Below are positions 1 through 8,648 of a DNA stretch of 64,000 nt, piece after piece. The stretch spans positions 3,596,001 to 3,660,000 of the forward strand of contig NC_017075.1 in the NCBI RefSeq assembly GCF_000284255.1. The letters are read 5' to 3'. The notes under the pieces are model-generated. The model was not told where the DNA came from and made no database searches. It saw only the letters and a program-made list of their open reading frames with translations. The DNA is from Rubrivivax gelatinosus IL144. Its GTDB lineage: Bacteria > Pseudomonadota > Gammaproteobacteria > Burkholderiales > Burkholderiaceae_C. How positions within the stretch are numbered: the first letter of the stretch is position 1; each line of letters begins with the position of its first letter. A program made the translations under genes and the position numbers.

Positions 1-219
1 TTCGGTGCCTTCGCGCCCCAGTTCCTCTTCGCCGAGACCGGTGACGACGATCGGCAGCTCGTGCGGCGGCAGCGCGTCGGTGTAGTGCAGCACGGCGGTG
101 GCCGGCAGGTTCTCGCAGCCCACCGGACCGTCGATGACGACCTGCAGCCCCTTGATCGCGGTGAACACGTACACCGCGCCCCAATAACCGCCCGCGCGGT
201 CGTGGTCGATCACGTACAT
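1..219 (-). CDS. bchZ: Chlorophyllide a oxidoreductase subunit BchZ, N-terminal part
   Basis: BchZ is a subunit of the nitrogenase-like chlorophyllide a reductase (COR), which reduces ring B in bacteriochlorophyll a synthesis. Only the first 73 codons are present because the gene runs off the left edge. The translation starts [20 protein letters not shown] and has the GPVGCENLP motif, with Cys35 at the position of the family's NB-cluster ligand. The ATG overlaps the bchY stop as TGATG, so translation is probably coupled. In purple bacteria the puf genes usually follow, but that lies outside the window. The identification is firm. Confidence 0.95.
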   Translation of the reverse strand, partial: MYVIDHDRAGGYWGAVYVFTAIKGLQVVIDGPVGCENLPATAVLHYTDALPPHELPIVVTGLGEEELGREGTE

Positions 220-1751
220 CAGATCATCTCCTCGGCCTTGCGGCGCTTCTGGAGCTTGATGACCTGACGGCGCGTCTCGGCCCGGAACTCGGGACGAAGG
301 CGGGGCACGTCTTCCCAGACCCCGGCCTGGTCGCCGGAGCCGACCTCGCCGAAGAACTCGCGCATCTGCTGGAAGCGCGACTTGTTGGCGATGGCCGCGT
401 TGATGACCTGGGCCAGCGAACCGGCACCGGCCGGGCCCATCAGCGGGCGGGCGGAGATCAGGTTCGTGAAGTACAGGGCGGGGATCGTCGCCTGCTTGGC
501 GGCCTGCACGACCGGGGTCGTGCCGATCGCCAGGTCGGGGCGGCATTCGCGCACCGCGGCGATGTCCTGCTCGAGCGAAGCGCGGTACTGCACGTGCACG
601 CCGCGCGCCTGCAGCCATTCCAGGTCGGGCGCGCTCCAGGGCGTCTTCGGGCAGGCGGTGCCGACGTAAGGCACCTCGGCGCCGCTCTCGACGAGCAGGC
701 GCGCGACCAGCAGTTCGGAACCTTCGTAGCCGGAGACGACGACACGGCCCTTGATCGGCGTGGCGGCCAGCGCGCCCTTGATGGCACGCAGCCACTTGTT
801 CTTCGACGCGTCGATCATCGCCTGCGGCACGTTGCAGGCGCGGCCGACGGCCTGCAGCCAGGCTTCGGTGCCGTCGTGGCCGACCGGCGCGGAGGCCACG
901 ATCGGGCGACCGGCGGTCTCGAACTCGCGCACGCTGGCGGTGTAGAACGGGTGGATCGCGGCGACGGCGGCGCAGTCCAGCGCGGCATACAGCTCGCGCC
1001 ATTCACGCGTCGGCACCACCGGACCGGCGGCCAGGCCCATCGGCTCGAGCATCATGCCGATGCCCACCGGGTCGGCCGGGAACATCTCGCCGAGCAGCGT
1101 GACGGTCGGCTTCTCGCTGACGCCGCCCCGCGGCGCAGCCACCGGGCCGGCTTCGGCTTCGCCGCGCGCCACGCGCAGCATCGCGCCGGCGAGCACGTCC
1201 TTGGCCTCGGCATGCGTCGGCACGCCGAAACCCGGCACGTCGATGCCGATGATGCGCACGCCGTCGATTTCCTTGGGCAGCAGGCGCAGCGGCACGCCCG
1301 AGGCGCTGGGCACGCAGAGGTTGATGACAACGACGGCGTCGTACTGCTTCGGGTCGGCGAGCTTGTGGACGGCCTCGCGGATGTCCTCGAACAGCTTGCC
1401 GGTGACCAGCGTCTCGCTGCTGAACGGCACGTAGCCGATCGAGCGGCGCGCGCCGTAGAAGTGGGCCGTGAAGCTCAGGCCGTAGACGCAGCAGGCCGAA
1501 CCCGACAGCACGGTCGCGGTGCGGCGCATGCGCAGGCCGACACGCAGCGAGCCGAAGGCCGGGCACATGCTCTGCGGCTGGTCGTGCGGGCCGGTGCCTT
1601 CGGGCATCGGGTAGTCGCGGGCGTACTGCTGCAGCATCTCGCCGTTGCCCGAAGCGGCGGCTGCGGCCAGCATCTGTTCCCGACCCGCGTGACAACCCAG
1701 GCCGTCGTCGGCCACGGGCGCACCAGGATTGGAGACGTGTTGCTCGCTCAT
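219..1751 (-). CDS. bchY: Chlorophyllide a oxidoreductase subunit BchY
   Basis: BchY forms the catalytic NB-like heterotetramer of chlorophyllide a reductase together with BchZ. The protein has 510 residues, normal for the family. Cys63 (SMCPAFG), Cys87/88 (SACCVYG) and Cys146 (NLCVPS) match the three BchY cysteines expected to bind a [4Fe-4S] cluster with Cys35 of BchZ. The conserved [14 protein letters not shown] and [10 protein letters not shown] segments are also present. The gene lies 8 bp after bchX and overlaps bchZ, so it belongs to the bchCXYZ transcription unit. No strong Shine-Dalgarno sequence is visible before the ATG, which fits translational coupling. Nothing looks broken. Confidence 0.97.
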   Translation of the reverse strand: MSEQHVSNPGAPVADDGLGCHAGREQMLAAAAASGNGEMLQQYARDYPMPEGTGPHDQPQSMCPAFGSLRVGLRMRRTATVLSGSACCVYGLSFTAHFYGARRSIGYVPFSSETLVTGKLFEDIREAVHKLADPKQYDAVVVINLCVPSASGVPLRLLPKEIDGVRIIGIDVPGFGVPTHAEAKDVLAGAMLRVARGEAEAGPVAAPRGGVSEKPTVTLLGEMFPADPVGIGMMLEPMGLAAGPVVPTREWRELYAALDCAAVAAIHPFYTASVREFETAGRPIVASAPVGHDGTEAWLQAVGRACNVPQAMIDASKNKWLRAIKGALAATPIKGRVVVSGYEGSELLVARLLVESGAEVPYVGTACPKTPWSAPDLEWLQARGVHVQYRASLEQDIAAVRECRPDLAIGTTPVVQAAKQATIPALYFTNLISARPLMGPAGAGSLAQVINAAIANKSRFQQMREFFGEVGSGDQAGVWEDVPRLRPEFRAETRRQVIKLQKRRKAEEMI

Positions 1752-1759
1752 CGCGGGGC

Positions 1760-2764
1760 TCAGGCGGCGTCGTAGACGACTTCGAGCGTCGGGCGGACGA
1801 TCTCGTCCTTGCCGAGCATGTCCTGCACGGTCGCCGGCTCGAGCACGACGTCGCGGCCGGTGCTCTCCGAGGAGAACAGGCCCAGCAGCTCATCCTGCGA
1901 CAGCGGCTTCGGGCGCATCGGCGGCGCTTCGGCGACGTTGGTCGCCAGCTGCTCGAACAGCGGGCCCCAGGTCGTGCCCGGACGGGCGACGATGTCGTAG
2001 GCGGCGCTCTTGCGGCGGATCTCTTCGTTGGCCGGGATGGCGGCCAGCACCGGAATGCCGGCGTGGGCGGCGAAGGCCTGGGCCTCGCCTGTGCCGTCGT
2101 CCTTGTTGATCACCATGCCCGCGACGCCGACGTTGCCGCCGAGCTTGCGGAAGTACTCGACCGCGTTGCAGACGTTGTTGGCCACGTACAGCGACTGCAG
2201 GTCGTTGCTGCCGACGACGATGACCTTCTGGCACATGTCGCGTGCGATCGGCAGGCCGAAGCCGCCGCAGACCACGTCGCCGAGGAAGTCGAGCAGCACG
2301 TAGTCGAAGCCCCAGTCGTGGAAGCCGAGCTTCTCCAGGGTCTCGAAGCCGTGGATGATCCCGCGCCCGCCGCAGCCGCGGCCGACCTCGGGACCGCCGA
2401 GTTCCATCGCGAAGACGCCGTCGCGCTTGAAGCAGACGTCGCCGATCTGCACCGCCTCGCCGGCCAGCTTCTTCTTGGCGCTGGTCTCGATGATCGTCGG
2501 CGTGGCCTTGCCGCCGAAGAGCAGGCTCGTGGTGTCGCTCTTCGGGTCGCAACCGATCAGCAGGACCTTCTTGCCCTGCTGCGCCATCATGTAGCTCAGG
2601 TTGGCGAGCGTGAAGCTCTTGCCGATGCCGCCCTTGCCGTAGATCGCGATGATCTGCGTGGTCTTGGTCACCGGGGCCGTGGATACCGCATCCGGTTCGA
2701 TCGCTGCCTCGTTCTTCAGGCGCTCGTCGCGCATGAGGATGACGGGCGAGGTGGTCTGACTCAT
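1760..2764 (-). CDS. bchX: Chlorophyllide a reductase iron protein BchX
   Basis: BchX is the NifH-like ATP-dependent reductase that passes electrons to BchYZ. The protein has 334 residues. The P-loop GKGGIGKS is at residues 43-50. Cys131 (GRGCGGRG) and Cys166 (DVVCGGFG) are the expected ligands of the [4Fe-4S] cluster bridging the homodimer. The chosen ATG overlaps the bchC stop in an ATGA. The reading frame stays open upstream but only within bchC, so the longer version is not credible. The roughly 38-residue leader before the P-loop region is typical of BchX and absent from NifH and BchL. Confidence 0.97.
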   Translation of the reverse strand: MSQTTSPVILMRDERLKNEAAIEPDAVSTAPVTKTTQIIAIYGKGGIGKSFTLANLSYMMAQQGKKVLLIGCDPKSDTTSLLFGGKATPTIIETSAKKKLAGEAVQIGDVCFKRDGVFAMELGGPEVGRGCGGRGIIHGFETLEKLGFHDWGFDYVLLDFLGDVVCGGFGLPIARDMCQKVIVVGSNDLQSLYVANNVCNAVEYFRKLGGNVGVAGMVINKDDGTGEAQAFAAHAGIPVLAAIPANEEIRRKSAAYDIVARPGTTWGPLFEQLATNVAEAPPMRPKPLSQDELLGLFSSESTGRDVVLEPATVQDMLGKDEIVRPTLEVVYDAA

Positions 2765-3714
2765 CGTGTACTGCTCCAGTCGAGGACCATCTTCAGGCAG
2801 TCCGGATCGCCGAAAGCCGTGCGGTAGGCGGCGGCGGCGTCGGACGGGCTGGCGTGATGGGTGATCAGGCCATCGAGCGACAGGCGCCCGGTTTCGGCCA
2901 GTTCCTTCACTGCCAGCAGGTCGGGGCGCTGCCATTCGGCGGCGCACCGGATTTGCGCTTCGCGCATGAACGCGGGCGCGAAATTGAAGTGCAGCGGCTC
3001 GGTGTAGAAGCCGGCGAGCACGATCTCGCCGCCCTTGGCCAGGCGCTCGACGAGACGATCGAGGATGGCCGAGTCGCCGCTGACGTCGAAGATCGCGCGG
3101 TAGTCGCGGCGCGGGTCTTCGTCGGGATGCAGGACGGCGTAGCCGGTGGCGCCCTGGGCGCGCGTCGGGTTGGTTTCCCAGACGGTCGGCGCGGGGAAGC
3201 CGGCGACGACGGTCATGCGCGCCAGCAGGCGGCCGAGCACGCCGTGGCCGACGATCAGGTCGGGCGGCACGATCGGGGTGCGCTTGCCGCCGCCGGCCAC
3301 CGAGTGATAGGCGGTCGCGGCCAGCGCCAGCAGCACGGCTTGTTCGCCGAGCGAGTCGGAGACGTTGCAGACGCGCGAGCCGGCGACGACGACACGCGAG
3401 GCGGCGCCGCCGAACAGGCCACGCACCTCACCGTAGCAGCGCGCGCCGGGCACGAAGACCCGTTCGCCGACCTTGTGGTGCGCGTTGGCGCCGGCCTGCA
3501 CGACGCGGCCGACCGATTCGTAGCCCGGCACCAGCGGGTAGCCCATGCCGGGGAAGGCCGGCATGCGCCCGCTCCACAGCAGTTTTTCGGTGCCGGTGGA
3601 AATCCCGCTGTACTCGATGTCGACGACCAGATCTTCGTCGGTCGGCGGCGTCAGCTCGAGTTCACGCAGGACGAGGTGCTCGGGCTGCTCGAGCACGATG
3701 GCTTGAGTCTTCAT
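2761..3714 (-). CDS. bchC: 3-hydroxyethyl bacteriochlorophyllide a dehydrogenase BchC
   Basis: BchC oxidises the 3-hydroxyethyl group of bacteriochlorophyllide to acetyl, a late step of bacteriochlorophyll a synthesis. The protein has 317 residues and is a zinc-independent medium-chain dehydrogenase. It shows a GroES-like N-terminal half (GYESVGRVVQAG), a nucleotide-binding loop VGHGVLGRLL and the family signature STGTEKLLWSG. I chose the ATG that gives MKTQAIVLEQ because GGAGGG lies about 5 bases upstream. An in-frame ATG 12 bases earlier would contain that ribosome-binding site. It is the first gene of bchCXYZ, and its promoter and PpsR-type operator lie between it and crtF. Confidence 0.95.
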   Translation of the reverse strand: MKTQAIVLEQPEHLVLRELELTPPTDEDLVVDIEYSGISTGTEKLLWSGRMPAFPGMGYPLVPGYESVGRVVQAGANAHHKVGERVFVPGARCYGEVRGLFGGAASRVVVAGSRVCNVSDSLGEQAVLLALAATAYHSVAGGGKRTPIVPPDLIVGHGVLGRLLARMTVVAGFPAPTVWETNPTRAQGATGYAVLHPDEDPRRDYRAIFDVSGDSAILDRLVERLAKGGEIVLAGFYTEPLHFNFAPAFMREAQIRCAAEWQRPDLLAVKELAETGRLSLDGLITHHASPSDAAAAYRTAFGDPDCLKMVLDWSSTR

Positions 3715-3806
3715 GCAGCCCTCCATGCCGACAGCGGACGGGGCGTCTGCGGCATCACGGGCCGCGTCTGCGAACGGTGCTTCATCGGCTTCAACATCAC
3801 GACGTC

Positions 3807-3834
3807 ATCTTAAGCTGACAGTTCAGTGTGTCAA
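3807..3834 (-). promoter_or_regulatory. Predicted sigma-70-like promoter of bchCXYZ
   Basis: Read on the minus strand, TTGACA (3834-3829) is followed after 16 bases by TAAGAT (3812-3807), which matches TATAAT at four of six positions. The predicted start would lie about 90 bases before the bchC ATG. The -35 hexamer is the right half of the PpsR-type palindrome, so bound repressor would cover it. The hexamers are visible, but promoter activity is inferred. Confidence 0.6.
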
Positions 3835-3846
3835 GGTGGCTGGACA
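3829..3846. promoter_or_regulatory. PpsR/CrtJ-type operator upstream of bchC
   Basis: The sequence TGTCAAGGTGGCTGGACA is a perfect TGTC-N10-GACA palindrome, the recognition pattern of the PpsR/CrtJ repressors of purple bacteria. It lies 115 bp before the bchC ATG and overlaps the predicted -35 box. This is a standard place for oxygen- and light-controlled repression of bch genes. Binding is inferred from pattern and position. Confidence 0.75.
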
Positions 3847-3865
3847 TGCCTTAGATCAGGAAACC

Positions 3866-5038
3866 TTAAGCAGTGCAGCGAGCCACCAGGACACCCGCCT
3901 GCAACGGCATGTGCGTGGACAACGGGCGAACGCTCGCGAACCCGGCCTCGTGCAGCATCTGCGTCAGGCGAGCCGCCGAACGCGGCCGGCCGCGGCCCAT
4001 CGCGAGCAGGTAGAAACCGAAGTACGCGTCACCGATCGGCTCGACGCCCGGAACCTCGGCCATCGCTTCCGCGAGCACGAGGGTGCCGTTGTCGGGCAAG
4101 GCGCGACGCACGTTCTTGAACAGCGTCAACACCCGTTCATCAGGGTGGTCGAAGGCCACGCGGACAAGGGAGATGACGTCGGCGCCACGCGGCAGCTCGT
4201 CGGCGAAGAAGTCGCCGCCGAAAGCCTGGGCGCGCCCGGCCAGACCCCAGCGCTGGAAGTTCTCGTTGGCACGCTCGGCGACCGCCGGCAGATCGAAGAC
4301 CCGCAGCTCGACGCCCGGAACCTCGGCGGCCACGCAGCGCACGAAAGCGCCCTCGCCGCCGCCGACGTCCATCAGCACCTTGTGGCGGCCGAAGCGGTAG
4401 GCGGCGATGACCTCGCGCGCCACCAGCGGCTGCGACGCGGTCATCAGCTTGGAGTACTCGGCGACCTTCTCGGTGGCCAGCGTCGCCGGCTGGCCGGGGC
4501 CGGCTTCGGCAGCCGCGGCGTAGGGCCAGTAGCCGGCCATCGCCGGGCGGCCCTGGCCGCGCAGCAGCGCCACCGGGTCGGTGAGGTCGCTGTACAGCGT
4601 CGCGTGGTGCTCGACCATCGCCGTGATCGCCTCGTTGGCGACCAGCGGCGCACCCAGGCGACCCAGCGTCACGAGGTCGCCGCTCTGCAGGTCCAGCAGT
4701 TCCAGCGAGTCGGCGGCGGCCACCAGACGGCGCGCGGCTTCCAGACTCAAACCGCAGCGTTCGGCGACGGTGGCCAGCGGCAGCGGGCCGTCGGCCAGCA
4801 TCTTGAAGACGCCCAGACGCACGCAGGCCAGCAGGATCTGCGAATAGACGAAGCCGGCCAGCAGGTCGAAGAGCTCACGCGCATGCTTGCGCGCCACCGG
4901 ACGCGTCAGCGGAAAGGCCGCAGCCCATTTCTGGAACCCGGGGCGGGCGATCGTGCGGTGTTTCCAGTCGCGAAAGCGCTCGGCCAGCGTCGGAGAACGG
5001 CGCGGCCCGGCCTCCGGCCTCGTCTCGGCTCGGTCCAT
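3866..5038 (-). CDS. crtF: Demethylspheroidene O-methyltransferase CrtF
   Basis: CrtF methylates the C-1 hydroxyl of hydroxylated carotenoids using S-adenosylmethionine, in the spheroidene/spirilloxanthin branches. The protein has 390 residues. An N-terminal dimerisation/winged-helix region (ELFDLLAGFVYSQILLACVRLGVFKML) precedes a Rossmann methyltransferase domain with SAM motif DVGGGEGAF at 224-232. The chosen ATG (MDRAETRPEA) lies 11 bp after the crtE stop. Longer versions would overlap crtE. No clear Shine-Dalgarno sequence is present, so coupling to crtE is likely. The gene precedes bchC in the usual crtEF-bchCXYZ superoperon arrangement. Confidence 0.95.
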   Translation of the reverse strand: MDRAETRPEAGPRRSPTLAERFRDWKHRTIARPGFQKWAAAFPLTRPVARKHARELFDLLAGFVYSQILLACVRLGVFKMLADGPLPLATVAERCGLSLEAARRLVAAADSLELLDLQSGDLVTLGRLGAPLVANEAITAMVEHHATLYSDLTDPVALLRGQGRPAMAGYWPYAAAAEAGPGQPATLATEKVAEYSKLMTASQPLVAREVIAAYRFGRHKVLMDVGGGEGAFVRCVAAEVPGVELRVFDLPAVAERANENFQRWGLAGRAQAFGGDFFADELPRGADVISLVRVAFDHPDERVLTLFKNVRRALPDNGTLVLAEAMAEVPGVEPIGDAYFGFYLLAMGRGRPRSAARLTQMLHEAGFASVRPLSTHMPLQAGVLVARCTA

Positions 5039-5049
5039 GGGAGAAACAG

Positions 5050-5982
5050 TCAAGCGGTCTGGGTCGGAGCGGCGGACCGCTCGGCGGCACGAACCGCGGC
5101 GCGCTCGGCGAGCGCTTCGATGTTGGCGCACCAGGCCTTGGGCACGAGACGCTCGGCCTCCATGCGCACGATCTGGCGCAGCATGCCGGCGCCCTTGCAG
5201 TCCGGGATGACGTCGATCGCGCCCTGCACCAGGCGTTCGAAATGTTCGACGGCGCCGACCAGGCCGTGCTGGATCGCCGCGCTCGGGCGGCCGAGCGCGA
5301 CGTCGCGGCCGACCGGCTTGCCGAGTTGTTCGGGGTCGGCGAGCGCGTCACGCACGTCGTCGGCCACTTGATAGGCTTCGCCCAGCCAGTCGCCGAGCGC
5401 ACGCCAGGTCTCGCCGTCACCGCCCGAGGCCTGCGCGCCGGCGGCCGTGGCCGCGGCGAACAGCGCCCCGGTCTTGGCACGCTGGTAGTCGGACAGCGCG
5501 ACGCGCGGTTCGCACTCCCAGGCCTGGCCGGCGATGATGCCCAGCGGCGTGCCGACGCCGCGTGCCACGGTCTGCAGCACGTGCGCCATGCGCTCGGGGT
5601 GGCGGCCACCGGCGGCGCCGAGAGTCTGGAAGGCGGTGACGATCAGCGCGTCGCCGGCCAGCACGGCCAGGCGTTCGCCGTAGGCCTTGTGCACCGAGGG
5701 CTGGCCGCGGCGCGTCGGCGCGTCGTCGAAACACGGCAGGTCGTCGTGCACCAGCGAAGCGCAGTGGATCAGTTCGATCGCCGACGCGGCGGCATCGGCC
5801 AGGGCCGGGTCGGTGTCGCCGTTGGCCATCGCGACGGCGATGCACAGCTGCGGCCGGATGCGGGCACCGCCGGGGAAGACGGCGTGGCGGATCGCCGCGG
5901 CCAGCTTCGGGGGACAACCGGCGCCTTCGTTGGCGACAAGGGCCGCCTCCAGCGCCTGTTCGATGCGAGTCATCGTGTTCAT
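5050..5982 (-). CDS. crtE: Geranylgeranyl diphosphate synthase CrtE
   Basis: CrtE makes geranylgeranyl diphosphate from farnesyl diphosphate and isopentenyl diphosphate, supplying carotenoids and the bacteriochlorophyll tail. The protein has 310 residues. The first Asp-rich motif is DDLPCFDD at 80-87 and the second is DDVRD at 208-212. GKPVGRD follows. The start MNTMTRIEQ was chosen because GGAGGA sits about 5 bases before it; an ATG nine bases later is a weaker alternative. It is the first gene of the crtEF unit and is divergent from a cytochrome c gene, with a PpsR-type operator in the shared region. Confidence 0.95.
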   Translation of the reverse strand: MNTMTRIEQALEAALVANEGAGCPPKLAAAIRHAVFPGGARIRPQLCIAVAMANGDTDPALADAAASAIELIHCASLVHDDLPCFDDAPTRRGQPSVHKAYGERLAVLAGDALIVTAFQTLGAAGGRHPERMAHVLQTVARGVGTPLGIIAGQAWECEPRVALSDYQRAKTGALFAAATAAGAQASGGDGETWRALGDWLGEAYQVADDVRDALADPEQLGKPVGRDVALGRPSAAIQHGLVGAVEHFERLVQGAIDVIPDCKGAGMLRQIVRMEAERLVPKAWCANIEALAERAAVRAAERSAAPTQTA

Positions 5983-6047
5983 CGAGTTCCTCCGGCGACC
6001 CGGCACCGGATGGCGCACCGCTGTAAGGTCGTCATGTCACCCCAAAG

Positions 6048-6065
6048 TGTCAACTGATTTTGACA
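6048..6065. promoter_or_regulatory. PpsR/CrtJ-type operator between crtE and the cytochrome c gene
   Basis: TGTCAACTGATTTTGACA is a perfect TGTC-N10-GACA palindrome, 66 bp before the crtE ATG and about 80 bp before the cytochrome c start. TTGACA hexamers occur on both strands (6060-6065 forward; 6053-6048 reverse). A further minus-strand TTGACA at 6083-6078 is followed after 16 bases by CAAAAT. A second, opposite dyad (GACAG-ACCT-CTGTC) lies at about 6069-6082. Control of crtE fits known PpsR biology. Control of the cytochrome gene is inferred from position. Confidence 0.72.
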
Positions 6066-6143
6066 CGCGACAGACCTCTGTCAAGAAAGCGGAACTGATG
6101 CGGCTCAAGTCCCTATCACGGACCCTTTGGCCGAATGGACCTC

Positions 6144-6470
6144 ATGAACCGCACTGTTTCCCGCCTCGCTCTCGCCGCCGGCCTCGTGTTCGGCGCTGCC
6201 GCCACCCACGCCGCCACGCCGGCCGAACTGGCCACCAAGGCCGGCTGCGCCGTCTGCCACCAGCCGGCCGCCAAGGGCCTGGGCCCGAGCTATCAGGAGA
6301 TCGCCAAGAAGTACAAGGGCCAGGCCGGCGCCCCGGCGACGATGGCCGAACGCGTGCGCAAGGGCAGCGTCGGCGTCTTCGGCAAGGTGCCGATGACGCC
6401 CACGCCGCCGGCGCGCATCAGCGACGCCGACCTGAAGACCGTCATCGACTGGATCCTCAAGACGCCTTGA
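6144..6470 (+). CDS. Periplasmic class I cytochrome c, cytochrome c551/c8-like
   Basis: This small soluble electron carrier has 108 residues with the chosen start. A signal peptide (MNRTVSRLALAAGLVFGAAA) ends at THA, giving a mature protein that starts ATPAELATKAGCAVCH. One haem site is present (CAVCH), and Met ligands are available in VPMTPTPP. The sequence closely matches what I remember of R. gelatinosus cytochrome c551, a candidate donor to the reaction-centre cytochrome. An ATG nine bases upstream is possible; neither start has a good Shine-Dalgarno. The gene is divergent from crtE across a PpsR-type site, and its 3' end overlaps the convergent NrfD-type gene by 14 bp. Confidence 0.88.
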   Translation: MNRTVSRLALAAGLVFGAAATHAATPAELATKAGCAVCHQPAAKGLGPSYQEIAKKYKGQAGAPATMAERVRKGSVGVFGKVPMTPTPPARISDADLKTVIDWILKTP

Positions 6471-7683
6471 GGTCTGCCGCCGGCCGCGCCCGCGCGCGGC
6501 CGGTCTCGATCGCCAGCGCAGCCTTGGCCAGCAGCGTGAAGACCAGCGCGCCGCAGGCCCAGATGCCGGCCGACACCAGCCACTCGCGCCAAGTCGGCGC
6601 GTATTCGAAGATCTCGCCCAGCGGCGTCGGGATGTAGCCGGGCACCACCAGGCCCATGCCCTTCTCGATCCAGATGCCGAGGAAGACCAGGCCGCAGGCC
6701 AGCACCAGCAGCCGCGGCGTGCGCCGCAGCGGGTGGATCGACAGGATGACCACCGCCACGACGTTGAGCGCCAGCGCGGTCCAGATCCAGGGCTGCAGCT
6801 TGCCGGCCCCGGCCAGCCCGAAGAACAGGTAGCGCATCGAGGCCGCGTGCGTGGTCTCGTTGTAGAAGTCGGTGAAGAGCTCGACGCCGACGAAGAACAG
6901 GCTGATCTGCAGCGCCACCGTCATGACGACGGCCAGCAGGTCGATCACCGTCTGCTTCACGGCCAGCCCGCCCCAGCGGCGCAGCGCCAGCAGCGCGACG
7001 ATGATCAGCGCCGGCCCCGACGCGAAGGCCGAGGCGATGAAGCGCGGCGCCAGCAGCGCGCTGTGCCACAGCGGCCGCCCGGCGTTGGCCGAGAACAGGA
7101 AGGCGGTGACGGTGTGGATCGAGACTGCCCAGAAGATCGCGACGATCACCACTGGGAAGTAGCGCGCCGTCACCGGCTCCTCGCCGCGCCAGCGCGCGTG
7201 CAGCACGTAGGCCGGCAGCCCGAGGTTGAGCAGCAGGTAGCCGACGAGCACGACGACGTCCCAGGCCAGCATCGACAGCGGCCAGTTGAAGCGTCCGACG
7301 ACGGGCAGCATGTGCCAGATGCGCTCCGGCCTGCCGATGTCGACGGTGACGAAGAGCATCGCCGCGACGACCGCCGCGACCGCCAGCGCCTCGCCGAAGA
7401 TGACGACCTGCTTGACGTCGCCGCGGTGGAACAGATAGGCCGGGATGACCAGCAGCACCGCTGCCGCCGCGATGCCGACGAGGAAGGCGAAGTTGGCGAT
7501 GTAGAAGCCCCAGGAGACCTGGTCGCTCATGCCGGTGACGACCATGCCCTGCTGCAGCTGGCCGGCGTAGGCGAACAGCCCCGCGGCGACGACCGCGGCC
7601 AGCGCACCGAGCCAGCGCCAGTAGGCCGCACCGCCGGACGCCATCGCCCGCAGGCCGTCGAGCCCGAATCGCACGAGGTTCAT
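6457..7683 (-). CDS. NrfD/DsrP-family quinol-interacting membrane subunit
   Basis: NrfD-family proteins exchange electrons between quinones and iron-sulfur partners and lack haem. The protein has 408 residues with about ten hydrophobic segments, which is more like DsrP/HybB than the eight of NrfD/PsrC. Recognisable parts are WGFYIANFAFLVGIAAAAV near residue 55, FVTVDIGRPERIWHMLP and FLGIWIEKGMGLVVPG. The ATG overlaps the stop of the Fe-S gene (ATGA), so it is the last gene of a coupled operon HemN-like, tetraheme cytochrome, Fe-S protein, membrane subunit. No molybdoenzyme gene is nearby. The quinone type is not visible in the sequence, but menaquinone genes lie across the promoter. Confidence 0.85.
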   Translation of the reverse strand: MNLVRFGLDGLRAMASGGAAYWRWLGALAAVVAAGLFAYAGQLQQGMVVTGMSDQVSWGFYIANFAFLVGIAAAAVLLVIPAYLFHRGDVKQVVIFGEALAVAAVVAAMLFVTVDIGRPERIWHMLPVVGRFNWPLSMLAWDVVVLVGYLLLNLGLPAYVLHARWRGEEPVTARYFPVVIVAIFWAVSIHTVTAFLFSANAGRPLWHSALLAPRFIASAFASGPALIIVALLALRRWGGLAVKQTVIDLLAVVMTVALQISLFFVGVELFTDFYNETTHAASMRYLFFGLAGAGKLQPWIWTALALNVVAVVILSIHPLRRTPRLLVLACGLVFLGIWIEKGMGLVVPGYIPTPLGEIFEYAPTWREWLVSAGIWACGALVFTLLAKAALAIETGRARARPAADLKAS

Positions 7684-8648
7684 GCCCGACTCACCCGGTC
7701 GTCGCTGAAGTACCAGAACTTCGGCTCGGTGCCGAGGTCCTCCTTCAGCCGGAAGACGTTCTTGTTCTCGAGCACCCAGCGGATCTCGCTTTTCGGGTCG
7801 AGCAGGTTGCCGAAGACGCGTGCGCCGGTCGGGCAGGCTTCCTGGCAGGCGGGCTGGCGGCCCTTGCGCGCGCGCTGGCTGCAGAAGTGGCACTTCTCGA
7901 CGACGCCCTTGGGGCGCGGCCGGTTGCCCAGGTAGTTGAGGTTCGGGTTGAACTCGGCCGCCGGGATCTGCGGCTCGGTCCAGTTGAAGTGGCGCGCCCA
8001 GTACGGGCAGGCCGTCATGCAGTAGCGGCAGCCGATGCACCAGTCGTAGTCGACGACGACGATGCCGTCGGGCTCCTTCCAGGTGGCTTTCGTCGGGCAG
8101 GCCTTCACGCAGGGCGGGTTGTCGCACTGCATGCACTGCACCGGCAGGTACCAGTGGCCGGGCACCGGGACCTGCTTGGCGTCGTAGTAGTGCTCGGCCT
8201 TCTCCAGGTCCATCGTGCCGTCGGGCATCTGCAGCACGCGGATGTACTGCATCTGCGAGTCGCGGCCGAGGTTGTTCTCCTTGACGCAGGCCTCGACGCA
8301 GTCGCGGTAGCCCTTGCACTTGCTGATGTTCAGCGCGTAGCCGAAGACGGTGTTCGGCAGCGGCGGCAGGTCCTCGCAGCGCGCGTCGACACCGTAGCGG
8401 CGGCGGGCGTTGCGCTCGATGCGTTCCAGCGCGGCGTGGATCTCGTCCTTCGTCATGCGCTGGTAGTGGTCCTGCAGCAGGCTGCCCATCGCGTCCTGCA
8501 GCGTCTGGCCGCCCCAGGCGCCGGTGGCGTGGGCGGTGACGACGGCGCCGCCGGCGGTGGCGACGCCGGCGAGGAAACGGCGGCGGAAGGTGTTGAAACC
8601 TTGGCCGTCGCGATCCGGCGGATCGGAATCGGGCTGGCGGCTCATCAT
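7680..8648 (-). CDS. Tat-exported 4x[4Fe-4S]-type ferredoxin subunit, DsrO/HybA/NrfC-like
   Basis: This is the electron-transfer subunit linking the membrane quinol subunit to a periplasmic cytochrome. It has 322 residues. The N-terminus carries a twin-arginine-like signal (FRRRFLAG at 21-28 and a hydrophobic stretch), so export to the periplasm is likely. The four cysteine motifs are C111-x2-Y114-x2-C117-x3-C121; C172, C175, C180, C184; C204, C207, C210, C214; and C253, C256, C268, C272. In the first motif the second cysteine is Tyr114, so that cluster should be altered or absent. The gene overlaps both neighbours by ATGA junctions. Confidence 0.88.
   Translation of the reverse strand: MMSRQPDSDPPDRDGQGFNTFRRRFLAGVATAGGAVVTAHATGAWGGQTLQDAMGSLLQDHYQRMTKDEIHAALERIERNARRRYGVDARCEDLPPLPNTVFGYALNISKCKGYRDCVEACVKENNLGRDSQMQYIRVLQMPDGTMDLEKAEHYYDAKQVPVPGHWYLPVQCMQCDNPPCVKACPTKATWKEPDGIVVVDYDWCIGCRYCMTACPYWARHFNWTEPQIPAAEFNPNLNYLGNRPRPKGVVEKCHFCSQRARKGRQPACQEACPTGARVFGNLLDPKSEIRWVLENKNVFRLKEDLGTEPKFWYFSDDRVSRA

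Noticed and set aside
6035..6052. A second PpsR half-site before crtE
   Set aside because: TGTCAC is present but the partner at the right spacing is not ACA.
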